Positions 26,084 to 36,745 of a stretch of 64,000 bases of DNA are shown here, piece by piece. Made by a program: the position numbers and the translations under genes. The notes under the pieces are model-generated. The model did not search any database and was not told the origin of the DNA. It was given only the letters and a program-made list of their open reading frames with translations. How positions within the stretch are numbered: the first letter of the stretch is position 1; every line of letters starts with the position of its first letter. Origin of the DNA: Pseudolabrys sp. (lineage in GTDB: Bacteria > Pseudomonadota > Alphaproteobacteria > Rhizobiales > Xanthobacteraceae); contig JALHNV010000006.1 in the NCBI GenBank assembly GCA_022843325.1, positions 1 through 64,000 of the forward strand, in the 5' to 3' direction.

Positions 26084-26956
26084 TCACACCTTCGACGGGT
26101 CGCCCAAGGTGTCCTTGAAGAACGCGACAGTGCGGCTCCAGGCGAGATCCGCCGCCGCCTTGTTGTAGCGCGCCGCACCGGTGTCGTTGTTGAAGGCGTG
26201 CTGCGCGCCGGGGTACATGTGGACGGTGAAGCGTTTGTTGTTGGCCTTCAGCGCCGCCTCGTATTCGGCGATGCCGGCATTCACGCCGGGGTCGGTTTCC
26301 GCATAATGCAGCAGCAAGGGCGCCTTGATCGCCGGCACCTGAGCCGCCGGAATCTGGCGGCCGTAATAGGCGACGCCGGCATCGAGATCGGCGCTCGCCG
26401 CCGCCAGCCGGTTGACCATCAGGCCGCCGAAGCAGAAGCCGACGGCGCCGACCTTGCCGGTCGATTCCGGATGCTGTTTCAGGAACGAGACCGCCGCCAC
26501 CAGCGCCGCCACCGCGTCGTCCTGGTTCAGCTTGGCATGGAGTTCGCGCGCCGCGTCTTCGCTTTCCGGGGTGCCGCCGACCAGCGACAGCAGATCGACC
26601 GCATAGGCGAGGAAGCCTTCAGTGGCGAACCGCCGCGCGACGTCTTCGAGATGCGGATTGAGGCCGCGGTTCTCGTGAATGACCAGGACGACCGGGCGCT
26701 TGGCCTTGGCTTTTGACCGTGCGAGGTAGCCGTTGATCTTGCCCTTCGGCGACTCGAAGGCGAGGCGCTCGGTGACCAGCCGCGCATCGTCCGGCGGCAC
26801 GATCGCGGCTTGCGCGTAATCGTTCTGCAGCATCGGCAGCAGCGCGACGGCGGCCGCGGTGGAACCGGCAAGGGTGGCCAGCCGGTCGAGAAACTGGCGG
26901 CGATCCATGCCGCCATGGGTGAACGTGTCGTAGAGATCGATGATGCGTTGATCCAT
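26084..26956 (-). CDS. Dienelactone hydrolase family protein with Tat-like leader
   Basis: The 290-aa alpha/beta hydrolase has residues 1-55 forming a leader (GGMDRRQFLDRLATLAGSTA, reminiscent of a twin-arginine signal). The DLH domain follows: VVLVIHENRGLNPHLEDVARR, the nucleophile elbow GFCFGG with the active cysteine, and a late catalytic histidine in YPGAQHAFNND. Family members hydrolyse enol-lactones in aromatic degradation but include general esterases. ATG 26956 is chosen for its AGGAG site; the reading from 26989 adds an unlikely tail. It is convergent with the tiny membrane protein and divergent from the exported protein at 27099. Confidence 0.83.
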   Translation of the reverse strand: MDQRIIDLYDTFTHGGMDRRQFLDRLATLAGSTAAAVALLPMLQNDYAQAAIVPPDDARLVTERLAFESPKGKINGYLARSKAKAKRPVVLVIHENRGLNPHLEDVARRFATEGFLAYAVDLLSLVGGTPESEDAARELHAKLNQDDAVAALVAAVSFLKQHPESTGKVGAVGFCFGGLMVNRLAAASADLDAGVAYYGRQIPAAQVPAIKAPLLLHYAETDPGVNAGIAEYEAALKANNKRFTVHMYPGAQHAFNNDTGAARYNKAAADLAWSRTVAFFKDTLGDPSKV

Positions 26957-27098
26957 GGCCGGCTCCTCTTGTGCTGTCCACAGTACCACAGCGCTCCGCG
27001 AGGGTATGGCGCGGTCCGGCTTGACGGAACAACAGGACGGCTTTTAAGCAGCGTCAATGCGTCGCGCTTGAGGCCGTCGCGATCCGGAGACACCCAAC

Positions 27099-27548
27099 AT
27101 GATCGATCGAAACCTGACGGCCCGGAGAATTTTCATAATGTTGGGCGTGCTTGCCGCCGGCCTGTCGCTGGCGGCGCCTGAGCCGGGCCGCGCCGCCGAG
27201 CCATTCCCGTTCGGCGAGGAGCTGCTGCTCGACACCGCGCCGATGAAGCCGGGGCGGCGCATGCCCGGCGTGACCGTGGAGCGCAGCGGCAATGCCGTGC
27301 TCGATTTGTGGTGCAAGAGCGTGCCGGCGCGGGTCGAGGTCACCGCGACCGCGATCAGGATCGAAGCCGCGCCGTTGCCCGAGGAACTGCCGGCGATGCA
27401 GAGCACCGCCCAGTGCACGCCCGAGCGCATTCTGGCGGACGCGGAGCTGCTGGCGGCGCTGACGAAGGTGACGGCGTGGCGGTCGCAGAAGGCGACGCTG
27501 ATCCTGGAAGGGCCGACGACACTGACCTTCAAGACGGCGACGAATTAG
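27099..27548 (+). CDS. Exported protein of unknown function
   Basis: The 149-aa protein has a signal peptide (residues 1-30, RRIFIMLGVLAAGLSLAA, then EPGRAAE). The mature part has two to three cysteines and a hydrophilic character. It resembles conserved heat-shock or META-like envelope proteins of rhizobia only loosely; I do not name it. It is transcribed towards the groEL gene and convergent with it, and the two share an intergenic region with a good hairpin. No partner gene is seen. Confidence 0.6.
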   Translation: MIDRNLTARRIFIMLGVLAAGLSLAAPEPGRAAEPFPFGEELLLDTAPMKPGRRMPGVTVERSGNAVLDLWCKSVPARVEVTATAIRIEAAPLPEELPAMQSTAQCTPERILADAELLAALTKVTAWRSQKATLILEGPTTLTFKTATN

Positions 27549-27560
27549 CGTTGCCCACAT

Positions 27561-27590
27561 AAAAAAGGGCGCGGCCGAAGCCGCGCCCTT
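27561..27590 (-). terminator. Intrinsic terminator of groEL
   Basis: On the minus strand an 11-bp stem (AAGGGCGCGGC) closes a TTCG tetraloop and is followed by TTTTTTATG, the classical intrinsic terminator, 27 bases after the groEL stop. In the plus direction the run of Ts is short, so the hairpin may also weakly end the gene at 27099. Confidence 0.9.
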
Positions 27591-27616
27591 GATTGTCGTT
27601 GGCGTGAGGAGCGGGC

Positions 27617-29411
<1,795 letters not shown>

Positions 29412-29708
29412 TCAGGCGATCACGCCCATGACGTCGGATTCCTTCATGATGAGAAGGTCCTCGCCGTCGAGCTTGACCTCGGTGCCGGACCACTTGCCGA
29501 ACAGCACGCGGTCGCCGGTCTTGATGTCGATCGGGATGAGCTTGCCGCTCTCGTCGCGGCCGCCCGGGCCGACGGCGATCACTTCGCCTTCCGACGGCTT
29601 TTCCTGGGCGCTGTCGGGGATGATGATGCCGCCTTTGGTCTTTTCCAAAGCGGTGATGCGGCGGACGACGATCCGGTCGTGCAGCGGGCGAAACTTGGTC
29701 TTGGCCAT
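29412..29708 (-). CDS. groES: Co-chaperonin GroES
   Basis: A 98-aa GroES with [31 protein letters not shown] (mobile loop region), and [21 protein letters not shown] at the end. It caps the GroEL ring. The length is normal. It is the first gene of the groES-groEL operon, preceded by a CIRCE-like operator and a promoter with TTGACA. The spacer of 145 bases to groEL is longer than the usual few tens of bases because it contains a palindromic repeat. Confidence 0.98.
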   Translation of the reverse strand: MAKTKFRPLHDRIVVRRITALEKTKGGIIIPDSAQEKPSEGEVIAVGPGGRDESGKLIPIDIKTGDRVLFGKWSGTEVKLDGEDLLIMKESDVMGVIA

Positions 29709-29754
29709 GTGTTTCCTCGGCGGTCAGAACTGAAAGTGATTATCGTGCAACGCC

Positions 29755-29780
29755 TTAGCACTCTTTTTCGAGAGTGCCAA
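29755..29780 (-). promoter_or_regulatory. CIRCE operator (HrcA binding) upstream of groES
   Basis: Inverted repeat TTAGCACTC at 29755-29763 and GAGTGCCAA at 29772-29780 matches the CIRCE consensus with one changed base. The spacer counts to eight bases here, one fewer than the usual nine. It lies about 47 bases before the groES start and just downstream of the -10 element, the usual repressor position. Confidence 0.88.
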
Positions 29781-29792
29781 GCTGCTTCCGGG

Positions 29793-29821
29793 GAGATATG
29801 GTGTCTCGCCAAAACTGTCAA
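29793..29821 (-). promoter_or_regulatory. Sigma-70-type promoter of groES-groEL
   Basis: On the minus strand TTGACA (29816-29821) is followed, after exactly 17 bases, by TATCTC (29793-29798). Transcription would begin near 29786, so the CIRCE operator lies over the start of the transcript. The -35 is a perfect consensus. Confidence 0.7.
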
Positions 29822-29934
29822 GCAACGCTTATTGTTGTGCGGCTGCCGTGCTTTAGCCACGGCGTTAACGCTATGGTGTTAGATATCGCGCCAACAAAAG
29901 CTGTTTTCGGAAACGCGCGCCCCAGGAGCCCTGT

Positions 29935-30474
29935 ATGAGCCTCTCCCACCGCACCGGCCTGCCGGCCGCCCTGGTTTTTGCCATGCTCGCGCTTGGACTG
30001 GCCGGCTGCGCCACCGCGCCGCCGCCGGAACCGCCGCCGCCGCCGGTGGTGCCGACACTGCCGCCCGCCTTCCCGCCCCAGGACATCGTCGGGCGCTGGG
30101 GCCTGACCGCCTATCACAACGCCGAAGACCGCGAGCGCACCGAGAAGGCTGCCGCCGGCCAGTGCCGGCAGCCCTACGTGATCTCGATGGGTCCGACCGG
30201 CGGGGTCATGATGCATCTCGCCGACCAGGCGGTCCCGACCGAACTGCGTCTCAAGGGCGCGCCCGGGGGCAAGACCTATATCGGCCTCGATGGCGAACCG
30301 CCGGGCAGCCTGCAGGATCGCGAGGTGGTGAACTTCGATGGCCGCGTCATGGCGCTGCGTTTCGTCGATCCGGAAGTCCACGGCCGTTACGGCACGATGG
30401 TCTATGTCCGCTGCCCGGCCGAAGGCGCACGTCCGGCGGCCAAGCGCCCGCCAACCAAGAAACCGGCCACCTGA
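29935..30474 (+). CDS. Lipoprotein with proline-rich N-terminus
   Basis: The 179-aa protein has a lipobox at LGLAGCAT (cysteine near residue 25). A proline-rich linker follows, then a hydrophilic domain of about 110 residues with one or two cysteines (AGQCRQPYV, YVRCP) that could form a disulfide. A basic C-terminal tail ends AKRPPTKKPAT. The gene is divergent from groES. I know similar envelope lipoproteins in rhizobia without known function. The lipoprotein call is solid; the role is open. Confidence 0.7.
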   Translation: MSLSHRTGLPAALVFAMLALGLAGCATAPPPEPPPPPVVPTLPPAFPPQDIVGRWGLTAYHNAEDRERTEKAAAGQCRQPYVISMGPTGGVMMHLADQAVPTELRLKGAPGGKTYIGLDGEPPGSLQDREVVNFDGRVMALRFVDPEVHGRYGTMVYVRCPAEGARPAAKRPPTKKPAT

Positions 30475-30571
30475 GGCGCGTCTGATACAAATCGGCCCGG
30501 CGCCCCGCGCATAAGCGTGGCGGCGCCGGTGTGCTAGAGACGTCGGCGTCGTCCGCTGAGACTGTTTCCGC

Positions 30572-31759
30572 ATGGCCGCCTTCCGCGACTTCTTAATCGG
30601 ACCCTGGCGCGCGGTCCCGGTACTCGGTGTCACCCAGATTCTGGCCTGGGGCACGATCTATTATACGCCGGTGCTGATCGTGCCGCTGATCGCCGCCGAT
30701 CGCGGCTGGTCTATCTCCTTTGCCATGGGTGGCTTTTCCGCCGGCCTTCTCGCGGCTGGCCTGAGCGCGCCGTTTGTCGGCCGGTCCATCGACCGCTTCG
30801 GTGGCCACGTTGTGATGGCCATCGGCTCGCTGATCGGTGCCGCCGGGCTGATGCTGATCGGCTATGCCACGCATCCGCTGGCCTATCTCGCCGTCTGGAT
30901 GGTGCTCGGCGTCGCCATGTCGGCGAACCTCTACGACTCCGCTTTCGCAACCCTCGGCCGCATCTTCGGCTCGGCGGCGCGGCGGCCGATCACGGCGCTG
31001 ACGCTGGCCGGCGGCTTTGCCTCGACCGTCAGCTGGCCCGTGACCTACCTGCTGCTCGAGGCGGTCGGCTGGCGCGGCACCTATTTGATCTACGCGGCCT
31101 TGCTCGCCTTCGTCGCCGCGCCGCTGCACGCCTTTCTGCTGCCGCGCAGCCACTTCACCGTGGTGACGCCGCTGCCCGGTGACAGCAAGGTCCCCGGCAA
31201 GGTGATGCCGCCGCACGGGCTGCCGTTCATTCTGGTGGCGGCCGCGTTTGCTGCCTATGCCTTCGTGCCGTCCGGGTTGTCGGCACATCTGCTGGCGATG
31301 TTCGCCCGCTCCGGCATCGACGCCGGAACTGTGGTGTGGATCGGCGCGCTGTTCGGCCCGGCCCAGGTCGGGGCGCGGCTGATCGAATTTTCATTCGGCC
31401 GCAATCTGCACCCGCTGTGGCTGATCCGCTTTGCGCTTAGCGCGTTGTTATGTGCCTTCGTGATGCTGGCGGTGCTCGGGCTGTCGGTGCCGGTGGCGGC
31501 GGCCTTCGCCGTGTTGTTCGGTGGCGCCAATGGGCTGGTGACCATTACGCGCGGTGCCGTGCCGCTGGCTCTGTTTGGCGCGGCCGGTTACGGGCGGCTG
31601 ATGGGCCGGCTGGCCAGTCCGTTTCTGCTTGTTCAGGCGGCCGCGCCGCTGGTGATGGCGCTGGTACTGGAACGCACGTCCGACGCCCTGGCGCTGGCCA
31701 TGGCCGCGAGCTTTGCGGCTTTGGCGCTGATTTGCTTCATCGTGATCCGGCGGCCGTAA
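30572..31759 (+). CDS. MFS transporter
   Basis: A 395-aa major facilitator with 12 likely helices. The N-terminal loop (PFVGRSIDRFGGHVVMAIG) carries the MFS motif in modified form. LGVTQILAWGTIYYTPVL at the start resembles MFS permeases related to oxalate/formate or nitrate-type transporters. The substrate is not predictable. It is followed at once by the convergent CheZ-like gene, with six bases between the stops. No neighbour hints at its function. Confidence 0.82.
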   Translation: MAAFRDFLIGPWRAVPVLGVTQILAWGTIYYTPVLIVPLIAADRGWSISFAMGGFSAGLLAAGLSAPFVGRSIDRFGGHVVMAIGSLIGAAGLMLIGYATHPLAYLAVWMVLGVAMSANLYDSAFATLGRIFGSAARRPITALTLAGGFASTVSWPVTYLLLEAVGWRGTYLIYAALLAFVAAPLHAFLLPRSHFTVVTPLPGDSKVPGKVMPPHGLPFILVAAAFAAYAFVPSGLSAHLLAMFARSGIDAGTVVWIGALFGPAQVGARLIEFSFGRNLHPLWLIRFALSALLCAFVMLAVLGLSVPVAAAFAVLFGGANGLVTITRGAVPLALFGAAGYGRLMGRLASPFLLVQAAAPLVMALVLERTSDALALAMAASFAALALICFIVIRRP

Positions 31760-31765
31760 CCGTGC

Positions 31766-32407
31766 TCAGCCGAACAGCGCGTCAATGTCGCGCTGGCTGG
31801 CATGGCCCGCATCGCCGTCCAGCTTGGGCCCGTTTAGCAGGCCGCCACAGCGGGCAGGGGCTTCCGCAGCCGGCGAACCGGCCGCGCCATTGCAGCGGGC
31901 CAGCATCTGCGTGAGTCGGTCCTCGACCTCGTTTAACGCGGCGATCACCTTTCCGATACGCTGGCCGGCGAGATCCTGGAAATTGCACGCTTCGAAGATC
32001 CGAACGGTGTGATCCTGAATGTCCTGCGCCAGGCCCCGCTCGTAGTCGCGCGTCAGCGCTGCGGACAAGGCTCTGGCGCTGTCGTCGATGCATTCAGTGG
32101 ACCTGAGAATCGTTTCGGCGCCTCTCTCCATGCTTTCGACAGCGGCGCCGAGTTCGCCGGAGGCGCGCGTCATGCGCCGTTCCTTGTCGGCGCCGATCAG
32201 CGCGATGAGATCGCGTTTGTGCCGGACGACGGTTTCCTGCAGCAGCATCAATTCGCTCTTGAGCGGCTGCGGGGGATCGGCGGCTTTTGACGGCGCGTGC
32301 AGCGAACTGCGCTCGTCGAGGCTGTGCCGGGGTTGCGGGCTCGTTGGCAGCAACGTTGCACGTCCGAGCGGCAACGTTTGCTCGATGCGAAAAATCTTGC
32401 GCTGCAC
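31766..32407 (-). CDS. CheZ-like protein phosphatase
   Basis: A 213-aa protein starting at a GTG (QRKIFRIEQ). It has long helical stretches and the core motif EACNFQDLAGQRIGKVIAALN, whose Q-D and Q residues belong to the CheZ active-site helix. The C-terminus ends QRDIDALFG, the short CheY-binding tail known from CheZ. Such proteins dephosphorylate CheY-like response regulators. The 129-aa CheY-like regulator at 51363 in this window could be a partner, which is inference. The N-terminal 50 residues are variable. It is shorter than E. coli-like CheZ but normal for rhizobial variants. Confidence 0.82.
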   Translation of the reverse strand: MQRKIFRIEQTLPLGRATLLPTSPQPRHSLDERSSLHAPSKAADPPQPLKSELMLLQETVVRHKRDLIALIGADKERRMTRASGELGAAVESMERGAETILRSTECIDDSARALSAALTRDYERGLAQDIQDHTVRIFEACNFQDLAGQRIGKVIAALNEVEDRLTQMLARCNGAAGSPAAEAPARCGGLLNGPKLDGDAGHASQRDIDALFG

Positions 32408-32676
32408 GTCACGCCCCCACGCCGTGTTTCAGTCCACAGGCTTTACGGCATGGCCAATTAACGCTGGGTTGCAGTGCGAAGCGCGCCGCTGCCAAATCGC
32501 GCGAACAAGGTAAACGCCCGATTCACCATGGCCGTGCGCCTTTTACGCAAAATAAAGGCTGGGCCACGAAACGCGCGTGCGAAAGCAGCAATGCGCCTGC
32601 GGTGCAGGCAAGGTTTACCAATCGGTGTTTGGGTCGATGGGTACAGGACCAAGACCAGCGTTTCGAGAGTAGCCTC

Positions 32677-33441
32677 ATGCACCGCGCAGTTATCACCGGA
32701 TTGTTTGTCACACTTAGTGCCGGCAGTGCGTCGGCACAATACTATACATCAGCGCCATACGGACGGCCGATGTCGTCGACGCCGCAGATGGTAGTGGTCG
32801 CGCAACCGCCGCAAATGCGCGCCGAGATGGGCGGCGGGTTCATCGAGTTTTTGTTCAGCGGTCCGCAGCCGCCGCGCCACGCCGCGCCGCCGCCGACCTT
32901 CTATCAGCACGAACCGCAACTGCAGCCGGCGCCGCGCGCTGCCTATGCCAGTGTCGGTCCGATGCAGCACGCGCCGGACTACCGGAACGCACCGATCGAC
33001 CCGCGTTATCTGCGTCAGGAGGTCGAGTACTCCGGTACCGAGACGCCCGGCACCATCGTGGTCGATACGCCGAACAAGTTTTTGTATCTGGTGCAGGAAG
33101 GTGGACGCGCTTTGCGCTATGGCATTGGCGTCGGCCGGCCGGGCTTCACCTGGTCCGGTGAGCATCTGGTCTCGGCGAAGAAAGAATGGCCGAGCTGGGT
33201 GCCGCCCGAGGAGATGCTGGAGCGCCAGCCGTATCTGCCGCGGTTCATGCCCGGCGGCCCGACCAATCCGCTCGGCGCGCGCGCGCTCTATCTCGGTTCG
33301 ACGCTGTACCGCATCCACGGCTCCAACGAGCCGTGGACCATCGGACAGAACGTGTCCTCGGGATGTATCCGCATGCGGAACGAGGACGTGGTCGACCTTT
33401 ACACCCGCGTCGGTGTCGGCACTAAAGTGGTGGTGATGTAG
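32677..33441 (+). CDS. L,D-transpeptidase (YkuD domain)
   Basis: The 254-aa exported protein has a signal peptide (residues 1-20, ending ASA) and a proline/glutamine-rich linker to about residue 110. The YkuD domain has the catalytic HGSNEP and SSGCIRM with Cys230. These enzymes make 3-3 cross-links in peptidoglycan or attach lipoproteins to it. ATG 32677 begins the signal peptide; the open frame extends upstream to 32287 but has no such feature. The gene is divergent from the CheZ-like gene. Confidence 0.9.
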   Translation: MHRAVITGLFVTLSAGSASAQYYTSAPYGRPMSSTPQMVVVAQPPQMRAEMGGGFIEFLFSGPQPPRHAAPPPTFYQHEPQLQPAPRAAYASVGPMQHAPDYRNAPIDPRYLRQEVEYSGTETPGTIVVDTPNKFLYLVQEGGRALRYGIGVGRPGFTWSGEHLVSAKKEWPSWVPPEEMLERQPYLPRFMPGGPTNPLGARALYLGSTLYRIHGSNEPWTIGQNVSSGCIRMRNEDVVDLYTRVGVGTKVVVM

Positions 33442-33445
33442 GCGG

Positions 33446-34141
33446 TCAGCCTACATCACCGAAATCGCCGAAGTCACCACCATCCATCTCGGCAAAATCG
33501 GCACTGCCATCGTCGAGCAGGCCCGCGCTGCGGTCATTGCCGACGTCGCCGGCGCCGGCATCGCGCGAAAGATCGCTACTCGCGGCATTGTCACCACCCC
33601 ACGGCGACGCGGCTGCCGACTGTCCGCCGGCCGCTTCCGCACTTTTGCTGCCAAGCAGCGAACTGATCGAGCTGAACAGCAGCGCGCCGCCGACCATGCC
33701 GGCCGCCGACGCTGCGGCGGTGCCGAGGAACGAGCCGCCCTGGCCGGGCGCTGCACCCGGAGTGCCTTGAGCCGCAGGGGCTGCGGAGGCCAGCGCGCCG
33801 CCGGTGTTCCAGCGTCCGTCATTGGCCGCATTGGCGCGCACGCTCGGCACCGACCCGCGCGCGGAGCCACCGCCCAGCGCATTGCGCATGGTGTCGAGGA
33901 AGCCGCCGCCGCCTTCGCGGGCGTCGTCGTCTTCGCCGCTGAGTTCGCGGATGCGCGCATCGGCGCGCTTGAGCGCTTCTTCCTGCACCAGCACGGTTTG
34001 CACCAGGGCATAGACGGCGTGCGGCGCCTGCGCGAGACCGTCGGCGATGGCGCGCTCGGCTTCGGCATCGCGTGGTGCGCGCTCCAGCCGCGCGAGGCGG
34101 TCAAAAAGCTGATCAACCAGTTGGCGTTCCTGCGGCGTCAT
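33446..34141 (-). CDS. DUF2076 domain-containing protein
   Basis: A 231-aa protein beginning MTPQERQLVDQLFDRLARLE, the conserved DUF2076 N-terminus, with a helical part to residue about 75. A glycine/alanine-rich middle contains one hydrophobic helix (GTAAASAAGMVGGALLFSSIS), and the acidic tail ends DFGDFGDVG. It is often annotated as periplasmic ligand-binding-like, without direct evidence. The short distance to the L,D-transpeptidase stop (four bases, convergent) shows they do not share a transcript. Confidence 0.83.
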   Translation of the reverse strand: MTPQERQLVDQLFDRLARLERAPRDAEAERAIADGLAQAPHAVYALVQTVLVQEEALKRADARIRELSGEDDDAREGGGGFLDTMRNALGGGSARGSVPSVRANAANDGRWNTGGALASAAPAAQGTPGAAPGQGGSFLGTAAASAAGMVGGALLFSSISSLLGSKSAEAAGGQSAAASPWGGDNAASSDLSRDAGAGDVGNDRSAGLLDDGSADFAEMDGGDFGDFGDVG

Positions 34142-34185
34142 GACGTCCTCCCAAAGGCGGTGTGCGCTTTGCCTAGAAACCGTAT

Positions 34186-35052
34186 CTAGGGTGTCTTGCC
34201 GCCGCCGCCAGAGGGGTTGGCTAGCGCCACGCCACGATCGGTCAGGAGCCGCGGGAAAGCATCCGAGTTGAAGTAGGCGTATTCGTGCTCCCGCAACGTC
34301 GTGAGCGGGTCGAGTTGCTTCAGCGCGTCGTCGACGAAGCCTGGGTGACACATAACAAGGCCACCGTCGGGCAGGCCGGTCAGAAACCGCGGAAAAATAT
34401 CCGGAAAATGCGCGGCCGCCGTGAATGCGTAGGCGCCAGCGAAAGCCGGGTTTGTGGCAAGGCCCCGCCGTTCCGCCTTGCCGCGGAACCCCATGCTGAG
34501 AATGTCGAGTACCAGCGCCTTGCTGTCGGGCAACCGGCGGGCGCCGCGGGCGCGGCCGCATTGCCGTACCCAGGCCTTCGGCGCCATTTCCGCCACCACC
34601 TGAAGAAAGGCGTCGCGCACCTGCGGCAGCAGTTGCACATGCTGGTGGCCGTCGACGAAGGCGGGAGCGCGGCCGAACACGCCGATGAAGGCGCGCATCT
34701 GGGCGGCAATTTCCGCAGCGAGGGATTCCGGGCTGAGCCGGCGCAGCATTGCCGACCGCATCAGATCCTTGTGCGGCGGGAAGGCGCCATGGCGCAGCGG
34801 CGCGAAGCCGGCGCTCATCGGCTTGAACGGCGCGGTGAGCGTGACATGCAGGCCGAGCGCGGCGCGCCGACCGTTAGCACTGACGTCGATCAATGCCGCC
34901 GCTTCGGCCTGGTCGAGATGCGGCACCGGCATCATCACCGAGGTGGCGTTGAGCCGCCCGTGCGCAATCAACTCGCGGATCGCCGCGTTGACACCCGGCG
35001 CGATGCCGTAATCGTCGGCACAGAGCCAAATCCGGCGCGGGTTTGCGTTCAT
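34186..35052 (-). CDS. ChbG/HpnK (YdjC-like) family deacetylase
   Basis: A 288-aa cytoplasmic enzyme with the YdjC-family metal site: CADDYGIAPGVNAAIREL (Asp13 or Asp14) and FVDGHQHVQLLPQVR (histidine pair). It resembles HpnK, linked to hopanoid biosynthesis, and ChbG, a chitooligosaccharide deacetylase; the choice between them is not certain. The start at 35052 follows the GT2 stop by ten bases in the same orientation, so it shares an operon with the glycosyltransferase. A role in glycolipid or hopanoid side-chain processing is plausible. Confidence 0.85.
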   Translation of the reverse strand: MNANPRRIWLCADDYGIAPGVNAAIRELIAHGRLNATSVMMPVPHLDQAEAAALIDVSANGRRAALGLHVTLTAPFKPMSAGFAPLRHGAFPPHKDLMRSAMLRRLSPESLAAEIAAQMRAFIGVFGRAPAFVDGHQHVQLLPQVRDAFLQVVAEMAPKAWVRQCGRARGARRLPDSKALVLDILSMGFRGKAERRGLATNPAFAGAYAFTAAAHFPDIFPRFLTGLPDGGLVMCHPGFVDDALKQLDPLTTLREHEYAYFNSDAFPRLLTDRGVALANPSGGGGKTP

Positions 35053-35062
35053 CGGTTTTGAC

Positions 35063-36148
35063 TTATTCGGCGGCGCGCGCCGCGCCGCCCCGCGCTCGCG
35101 CGCTTTCCCGAGCCGGCTGCTTGCCGGTGTCGGCCGTATCGGCGCGCTTGATATTGTGTTCGGCGACGAAATAGACCGGACGTGCCTTCGCCTCCGACAA
35201 GAGCTTGCCGATGTATTCGCCGAGCACGCCGATCATGATCAGCTGCACGCCGCCGATGACCATCACGCTGACCACCAGCGACGGATAGCCGGGGACATCC
35301 TGTCCGAACAGCAGCGTTTCCATCAGGATCCAGCCGCCGAACAACAGCGCCGTTGCCGCCAGCAGCAATCCGAGCAGGCTGGCGACGCGCAGTGGCGCCA
35401 CCGAGAAGGACGTCAGCCCCTCGATCGACAGGCCGATCAGCGTCCAGATGTTCCAGGTCGATGTGCCGTGCTCGCGCTGCGCCGGCTCATAGTCGACCCG
35501 GATCTGGCGGAAACCGATCCAGCTCGACAGGCCCTTGAAGAAACGGTTGCGCTCGGGCATTTGCCGCAACGCCGCCGCAGCGCGCGGTGACAGCAGACGG
35601 AAATCGCCGGCATCCTCAGGGATTTTCTGCCGCGCCCGCCAGTTCAGCAGCGAGTAGAATGCCTTGACGCCCAGGGTGCGCAGCCGCGGTTCGGTCTCGC
35701 GATGGGCCTTGGCGGTATAGACGACGTCATAGCCGTCATCGAGCCAGTGCCCGACCAGGGTTTGGATCAGGGTCGGCGGATGCTGGCCGTCGCCGTCCAT
35801 GAACAGCACGGCGCCGAGCCGCGCGTGTTCGAGACCGGCAAGCAAGGCGGCTTCCTTGCCGAAATTGCGCGACAGCGTGACAACCTGCACGTCGAGCGGC
35901 AGCGCCGGCAGCGACTGCGCGATCCGGCTGGTGTCATCATGGCTGCCGTCGTCGACATAGACGACCTCCATGGCGAGGCCGTATTTGCTTTGCAGATAGC
36001 GCGCGACTTCGGCGATGCGTTCGTGCAGGCCGGCGAGGCCTTTGGCTTCATTGAAGACAGGAACCACGATCGACAATCCGGGAGAAGCGGGCGATGAGTT
36101 CCGCGGCCGCGAAATGCGTGTGCCAGATTTTGCCGGTTTGACCGCCAT
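35063..36148 (-). CDS. Glycosyltransferase family 2 (DPM1/GtrB-like) with C-terminal membrane helices
   Basis: The 361-aa protein begins with the GT2 core (LSIVVPVFNEAKGL, YVDDGSHDDTS, FMDGDGQHPP with the DXD metal site). It ends with two membrane helices (residues about 260-320). This is the undecaprenyl-phosphate sugar transferase (ArnC/GtrB/DPM1) architecture. ATG 36148 gives MAVKPAKSG; the longer reading from 36226 only adds composition-biased residues. It shares an operon with the downstream deacetylase-like gene and is divergent from GtrA, a typical flippase partner of such enzymes. Confidence 0.88.
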   Translation of the reverse strand: MAVKPAKSGTRISRPRNSSPASPGLSIVVPVFNEAKGLAGLHERIAEVARYLQSKYGLAMEVVYVDDGSHDDTSRIAQSLPALPLDVQVVTLSRNFGKEAALLAGLEHARLGAVLFMDGDGQHPPTLIQTLVGHWLDDGYDVVYTAKAHRETEPRLRTLGVKAFYSLLNWRARQKIPEDAGDFRLLSPRAAAALRQMPERNRFFKGLSSWIGFRQIRVDYEPAQREHGTSTWNIWTLIGLSIEGLTSFSVAPLRVASLLGLLLAATALLFGGWILMETLLFGQDVPGYPSLVVSVMVIGGVQLIMIGVLGEYIGKLLSEAKARPVYFVAEHNIKRADTADTGKQPARESARARGGAARAAE

Positions 36149-36288
36149 TGTTTTGCCTGTCGCTCTCCGTGACGCCGATCTATACCGCACCGGGGCAGCG
36201 CTGTCGCCTGCACCGCCCGCCACCAAAGTCGCACAGCCTGCCGGGCAGACCGGGTCGATCCGGTGGCGGCGAGATGGTAGGAAGGACG

Positions 36289-36732
36289 ATGATTCCGGCG
36301 CCTCTCAAGAACATCATCGACCGTCTCACAGTGGCCTGGCACGAGCGTGCCATTGCCCTGAAGGCGATCAGTTTTGCCATGGTCGGCGTCGTCAATACGC
36401 TGATCGATCTCAGTGTTTTCTGGACCACCGTGAACTTCCTGCAATGGGCATTGGTGCCCGCCAATGTGTTCGCCTGGCTGGTGGCGGTGTCGTTCTCCTA
36501 CGCCATGAATTCCTTCACCACCTTCGGTCCGGAATCCGGGCGCGTGCTGCGCTGGCGCGACTACGGCACCTTCGTCGCCTCGGGCATCGCCGGCATGATC
36601 GCCAGCACCACGACGCTGGTGCTGCTGTCCTACGTGTTGCCCGTGCTGGCGGCCAAGCTGATATCGATCCTGGTCAGCTTCGTGGTCAACTTCTCGCTGT
36701 CGCACTTCGTGGTGTTCAAGAAGCGCGTATAG
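36289..36732 (+). CDS. GtrA family flippase-like membrane protein
   Basis: A 147-aa protein with four helices and the GtrA signature: ISFAMVGVVNTLIDLSVFW, SYAMNSFTTFG, and the C-terminal NFSLSHFVVFKKRV. GtrA proteins are thought to move polyprenyl-linked sugars across the membrane. The ATG at 36289 has an AGGAAGG site; ATG 36274 would place the site inside the gene. It is divergent from the GT2 gene, and its stop lies 13 bases from the convergent hisG. Confidence 0.88.
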   Translation: MIPAPLKNIIDRLTVAWHERAIALKAISFAMVGVVNTLIDLSVFWTTVNFLQWALVPANVFAWLVAVSFSYAMNSFTTFGPESGRVLRWRDYGTFVASGIAGMIASTTTLVLLSYVLPVLAAKLISILVSFVVNFSLSHFVVFKKRV

Positions 36733-36745
36733 CGGCCGACCTGAT

